Below are positions 60,769 to 64,000 of a DNA stretch of 64,000 bases, one piece after another. The DNA is taken from NCBI GenBank assembly GCA_965277835.1, contig OZ255841.1, positions 310,001 to 374,000 on the forward strand. Direction: 5' to 3'. Both the position numbers and the translations under genes were made by a program. The first letter of the stretch is position 1. Each line of letters opens with the position of its first letter. A model generated the notes under the pieces. That model worked only from the letters and a program-made list of their open reading frames with translations. It searched no databases and had not been told where the DNA came from. The DNA comes from Arcticimaribacter sp965277835 (GTDB taxonomy: Bacteria > Bacteroidota > Bacteroidia > Flavobacteriales > Flavobacteriaceae).

Positions 60769-62640
60769 ATGGCTGAAGAACAAACCACATCGCAAGATGC
60801 AGATGAGCAAGCAATCCCGCAAGAAGCTCAAATTACACCAGAAAACGTAGAAGAACAAGATACGTCACAACAAGAAGACAACAATCAACCTACTACAAAT
60901 TCTGAAGAAGATTTTTTAGCAAATTTTGATTGGCATAATTACGAAGAAGGAATTGATGTAATAGAGGCAGACCAATTATTAGAATTTGAAACGTTAGTTA
61001 AAGAAAATTTTGTAGATACATCCGATGAAGATATAATTGATGGGGAAGTAATTTTTATAACCGACCGCGAGGCAATAATTGACATCAACGCAAAATCTGA
61101 AGGCGTTATTTCATTAAATGAATTTCGATATAACCCCAACCTTAAAGTTGGAGATAAGGTAGAAGTAATTGTTGCAAACCGAGAAGACCGTACAGGACAA
61201 TTAGTACTTTCGCACCGTAAAGCAAGAGTAATAAAAGCTTGGGATAGAGTGAACAAGGCAAATGCAACTGGAGAGGTTGTAAATGGTTTTGTGAAATGTA
61301 GAACCAAGGGAGGAATGATTGTTGATGTTTTTGGAATAGAGGCGTTTTTACCAGGTTCTCAAATTGATGTAAAACCAATTAGAGATTATGATCAGTATGT
61401 AAATAAAACAATGGAATTCAAGGTAGTTAAAATCAACCAAGAATTTAAAAACGTTGTGGTATCGCATAAGGCATTGATTGAGGCAGATATAGAAGAGCAG
61501 AAGAAAGAAATTATTGGGCAGCTTGAAAAAGGTCAAGTTCTTGAAGGAACAGTTAAGAACATTATATCATATGGTGTATTTATTGACCTTGGAGGTGTAG
61601 ATGGATTAATCCATATTACTGACCTTTCTTGGAGTCGAATTAATCATCCAAATGAAGTTTTAGAATTAGATCAAAAACTTAATGTAGTAATTCTCGATTT
61701 TGACGATAACAAATCTAGAATACAATTAGGATTAAAGCAATTGAGTGCTCACCCATGGGATCAGTTGGGAGACACTATTAAAGAAGGAGAAAAAGTTAAA
61801 GGTAAAGTTGTTGTTATTGCTGATTATGGTGCTTTTGTAGAAATAGAAGATGGAGTGGAAGGACTTATCCATGTTTCGGAAATGTCATGGTCAACTCATT
61901 TACGTTCAGCTCAAGATTTTGTTAACGTTGGAGATGAGGTTGAAGCTCAAATTTTAACCCTTGACCGCGAAACACGTAAAATGTCTCTTGGTATTAAACA
62001 ATTAACGCCAGACCCATGGACAGATATAACAAGCAAATATCCTGTTGGGTCTAAACATTCGGGTATTGTAAGAAACTTTACCAATTTTGGTGTTTTCATT
62101 GAATTAGAAGAAGGGATAGATGGATTGGCTTATATCTCAGATTTGTCATGGACTAAGAAAGTTAAGCATCCGTCAGAAATTTTGACAGTAGGAGAAACAA
62201 TAGACGTTGTTGTACTAGAGTTAGATGTTGAAAGACGTAAATTAAGTTTAGGTCATAAGCAAACAAAGGATAACCCTTGGGATGTTTATGAAAAAGAATT
62301 TGCAGTAGACACAATACATAAAGTTAAATTAACAGAAATTGTAGATAAGGGAGCAACCATTAAATTTAACGATGATGTTATTGCTTTTGTTCCTTCGCGT
62401 CATCTCGAAAAAGAAGATGGAAGTAAAGTTGGACTTGGTGAAGAAGCTGAATTTAAGGTTATTGAGTTTGGTAAAGAATCTAAACGTGTTGTTGCGTCTC
62501 ATATGGCTATCTTTAAAGAAGAAGAGCGTAGAAACTTTAAATCCAAATCTATGGATAAGGCTTCGAATGAACCTGAAAAATCAACATTAGGTGATTTAGA
62601 TGCTTTGGCAGATTTGAAACAAAAAATGGAAGGGAAATAA
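60769..62640 (+). CDS. rpsA: 30S ribosomal protein S1
   Basis: mRNA-binding ribosomal protein of 623 aa. After an acidic Gln/Glu-rich N-terminal extension (~1-80), six S1 OB-fold repeats follow, beginning near VIFITDREAIIDI, EVVNGFVKCRTKGGMIVDV, VKNIISYGVFIDLGGVDGLIHI, KVVVIADYGAFVEIEDGVEGLIHV and RNFTNFGVFIELEEGIDGLAYI, with a degenerate sixth (VDKGATIKFNDDVIAFV). The third to fifth are the most canonical. It has a perfect housekeeping promoter and a downstream terminator. Confidence 0.96.
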   Translation: MAEEQTTSQDADEQAIPQEAQITPENVEEQDTSQQEDNNQPTTNSEEDFLANFDWHNYEEGIDVIEADQLLEFETLVKENFVDTSDEDIIDGEVIFITDREAIIDINAKSEGVISLNEFRYNPNLKVGDKVEVIVANREDRTGQLVLSHRKARVIKAWDRVNKANATGEVVNGFVKCRTKGGMIVDVFGIEAFLPGSQIDVKPIRDYDQYVNKTMEFKVVKINQEFKNVVVSHKALIEADIEEQKKEIIGQLEKGQVLEGTVKNIISYGVFIDLGGVDGLIHITDLSWSRINHPNEVLELDQKLNVVILDFDDNKSRIQLGLKQLSAHPWDQLGDTIKEGEKVKGKVVVIADYGAFVEIEDGVEGLIHVSEMSWSTHLRSAQDFVNVGDEVEAQILTLDRETRKMSLGIKQLTPDPWTDITSKYPVGSKHSGIVRNFTNFGVFIELEEGIDGLAYISDLSWTKKVKHPSEILTVGETIDVVVLELDVERRKLSLGHKQTKDNPWDVYEKEFAVDTIHKVKLTEIVDKGATIKFNDDVIAFVPSRHLEKEDGSKVGLGEEAEFKVIEFGKESKRVVASHMAIFKEEERRNFKSKSMDKASNEPEKSTLGDLDALADLKQKMEGK

Positions 62641-62661
62641 TTTTTTTCCAACTTAAATTTT

Positions 62662-62690
62662 AACCCCTTTCTAATTAAGGGGTTTTTTAT
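62662..62690 (+). terminator. Rho-independent terminator after rpsA
   Basis: An 8-bp perfect stem AACCCCTT / AAGGGGTT with a 7-nt loop, followed by a T run, 21 nt after the rpsA stop. Confidence 0.88.
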
Positions 62691-62724
62691 AGGATTAAAT
62701 TAAAGATTGACTAGATAAAATATA

Positions 62725-62732
62725 TATTTTTG
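62725..62732 (+). promoter_or_regulatory. -7 element for pyrR-pyrB
   Basis: TATTTTTG matches TAnnTTTG, 16 nt before the pyrR ATG. A TTG at 62707-62709 is a -33 candidate but the 15-nt spacer is short. The leader is too short for a classic PyrR attenuator. Confidence 0.5.
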
Positions 62733-62748
62733 TAGCACAAAGCGAAAT

Positions 62749-63294
62749 ATGTCTCAGAAGCTACTTCTTAATGCGCATCAGATGGACATCCTATTGCATC
62801 GCCTTGCGTGTCAGTTGATAGAAGATCATCTTGATTTTTCTGAAACAGTTCTTATTGGATTGCAACCCAGAGGTTTTTTTGTCCTTAATCGATTAATTGA
62901 TTTGTTGCAAACAAAATATAATATAGATGCAATAGTTAGCGGTAAGCTAGATACTACTTTTTTTAGAGATGATTTTAGAAGAAGTAGTAGACCTCATGAA
63001 GCCAAGACTACCCAAATGAACGTTCAGGTTGAAGATAAAGCTATTGTATTGATAGACGATGTTTTATATACTGGAAGGAGCATACGCGCGGCTTTAACAG
63101 CTATTGAGTCATATGGGCGACCTAGTAAAATACAATTATTAACATTTATCGATAGACGATTTAAAAGGCATTTGCCTATACAACCTGATTATGTAGGTAG
63201 GCAAATAGATTCATTACAAAACGATAAAGTAAAAGTTAACTGGAAAGAGGCAGCAGAGGAAGATGCCGTTTATTTGATTAAAGAAACCTTATGA
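62749..63294 (+). CDS. pyrR: PyrR: pyrimidine regulator / uracil phosphoribosyltransferase
   Basis: 181-aa type I phosphoribosyltransferase. VLIGLQPRGFFVLNRL, GKLDTTFFRDD, and the PRPP loop AIVLIDDVLYTGRSIRAALTAIESYGRP are intact, and the end has LPIQPDYVGRQI. In Gram-positive bacteria PyrR binds RNA and attenuates pyr operons; here it overlaps pyrB by 4 bp (ATGA), keeping the pyr link. Whether it still regulates or only salvages uracil is open. Confidence 0.94.
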   Translation: MSQKLLLNAHQMDILLHRLACQLIEDHLDFSETVLIGLQPRGFFVLNRLIDLLQTKYNIDAIVSGKLDTTFFRDDFRRSSRPHEAKTTQMNVQVEDKAIVLIDDVLYTGRSIRAALTAIESYGRPSKIQLLTFIDRRFKRHLPIQPDYVGRQIDSLQNDKVKVNWKEAAEEDAVYLIKETL

Positions 63295-64000
63295 GTCAAT
63301 TAAGTGTGAATCATTTGCTGGGAATTAAATATCTAAAGGAAGATGACCTTCATTTAATTTTTGAAACAGCAAGCCACTTTAAAGAAGTGATTAATCGAAA
63401 AATTAAAAAAGTACCAACACTTAGAGATATTACGATAGCTAATCTTTTTTTTGAGAATAGTACTAGAACTAAGATTTCGTTTGAATTAGCCGAAAAACGG
63501 TTGAGTGCTGATATTATAAACTTTTCTGCATCTCAATCATCTCTTAAAAAAGGAGAAACCTTAATCGATACGGTAAATAATATTTTGGCAATGAAGGTTG
63601 ATATGTTGGTTATGCGTCACCCTAGTTCTGGTGCAGCGTCTTTTCTTTCAAAGCACGTAGATTCTTGCATTATTAATGCAGGAGACGGAACCCACGAACA
63701 CCCAACACAAGCTCTTTTAGATACATTTTCTATTCGAGAAAAATTTGGTGAAGTTGAAGGAAAAAGAGTAATAATAGTAGGAGATATTTTACATTCGAGG
63801 GTGGCTTTATCAAATATCTTTGCTCTTAAAATGTTAGGCGCAGAGGTTAAATTATGCGGACCAAAAAGCTTAATCCCTAAGCATATAGAATCTTTGGGGG
63901 TAGAGGTAGAGTTAGACTTTGAAAAAGCGTTGAAATGGTGCGATGTAGCTAATATGTTACGTGTTCAAAACGAACGTATGGACCAGAATTATTTTCCCTC
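63291..64000 (+). CDS. pyrB: Aspartate carbamoyltransferase catalytic subunit (3' end outside window)
   Basis: First committed step of pyrimidine synthesis, carbamoyl phosphate plus aspartate. The ATG at 63291 overlaps the pyrR stop. 236 codons are visible and the frame runs off the window. NLFFENSTRTKISFELAEKRL holds the carbamoyl-phosphate STRT motif; SSLKKGETLIDTV follows with the Lys loop, then MRHPSSGA, and NAGDGTHEHPTQALLD with the HPTQALLD block. No frame damage is seen. Confidence 0.95.
   Translation, partial: MSQLSVNHLLGIKYLKEDDLHLIFETASHFKEVINRKIKKVPTLRDITIANLFFENSTRTKISFELAEKRLSADIINFSASQSSLKKGETLIDTVNNILAMKVDMLVMRHPSSGAASFLSKHVDSCIINAGDGTHEHPTQALLDTFSIREKFGEVEGKRVIIVGDILHSRVALSNIFALKMLGAEVKLCGPKSLIPKHIESLGVEVELDFEKALKWCDVANMLRVQNERMDQNYFP

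Noticed and set aside
1..64000. CRISPR arrays, tRNA or rRNA genes, insertion sequences, prophage
   Set aside because: I saw no regularly spaced repeats, no tRNA T-loop signatures, and no transposase, integrase or phage structural genes in any frame.

Overview
The window looks like part of the chromosome of a low-GC marine-type Flavobacteriaceae (Bacteroidota). The evidence is AT-rich DNA, upstream regions with the Bacteroidota -7 promoter element TAnnTTTG and almost no Shine-Dalgarno sequences, and a gene set typical of the group: DUF3810, DUF983, DUF368, an OstA-like protein, paired secreted amidohydrolases, type II plus type III glutamine synthetases, and a GIN-domain module. No rRNA, tRNA, transposase, phage module or CRISPR array was seen. 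No stretch over 300 bases lacks a gene. The longest gap, 43651-43912, holds only a promoter.

Layout. 1-7634: the end of a cyclophilin-FKBP isomerase, a DUF3810 membrane protein, a small inserted DUF2200 gene flanked by two copies of the DUF3810 tail, two secreted amidohydrolase-family genes, and a DUF3291 gene. 7741-10012: a type II restriction-modification unit (cytosine methylase and Eco47II-like nuclease, convergent) inserted in front of an rRNA methylase gene. 10013-17641: housekeeping genes for RNA methylation, (p)ppGpp, a Fur-family regulator, purA, an OstA-like envelope protein and a class III aminotransferase. 17740-21516: an operon of a TPR protein, tandem DUF368 lipid-carrier transporters and aroE. 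21612-27301: a Ca2+/cation antiporter, divergent GSII and GSIII, and a PurM-like protein.

27329-31235 is the least understood block: a cadherin-like lipoprotein, a thioredoxin-like protein, ApbE flavin transferase, a tiny DUF4266 lipoprotein ending GGGCGCN, and a DUF3570 outer-membrane barrel, packed with short gaps or overlaps. They look like one envelope system. 31276-36471 holds prfA, pyrF, a hydrolase, a coiled-coil protein, zapA, a strong candidate 6S-like RNA, and rny. 36478-42618 holds an aquaporin, DUF983, acs, a TSUP permease without an ATG start, and an egtD-egtB pair. 42787-51116 holds a DMT transporter, pckA facing fbp (gluconeogenesis), trxB, a ClpP-fold lipoprotein, dps, lpd and two msrB genes (redox and stress).

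51262-64000: an MFS transporter; an ECF sigma / anti-sigma / DUF4097-like / GIN operon; lon, an NRDE protein and cmk; an accessory YdeI gene fused to a mazF remnant; rpsA behind the best promoter in the window; and pyrR-pyrB, with pyrB cut by the window edge. The accessory insertions (DUF2200, the R-M unit, YdeI/mazF) all sit between conserved housekeeping genes, and two of them carry flanking duplications of the host sequence.
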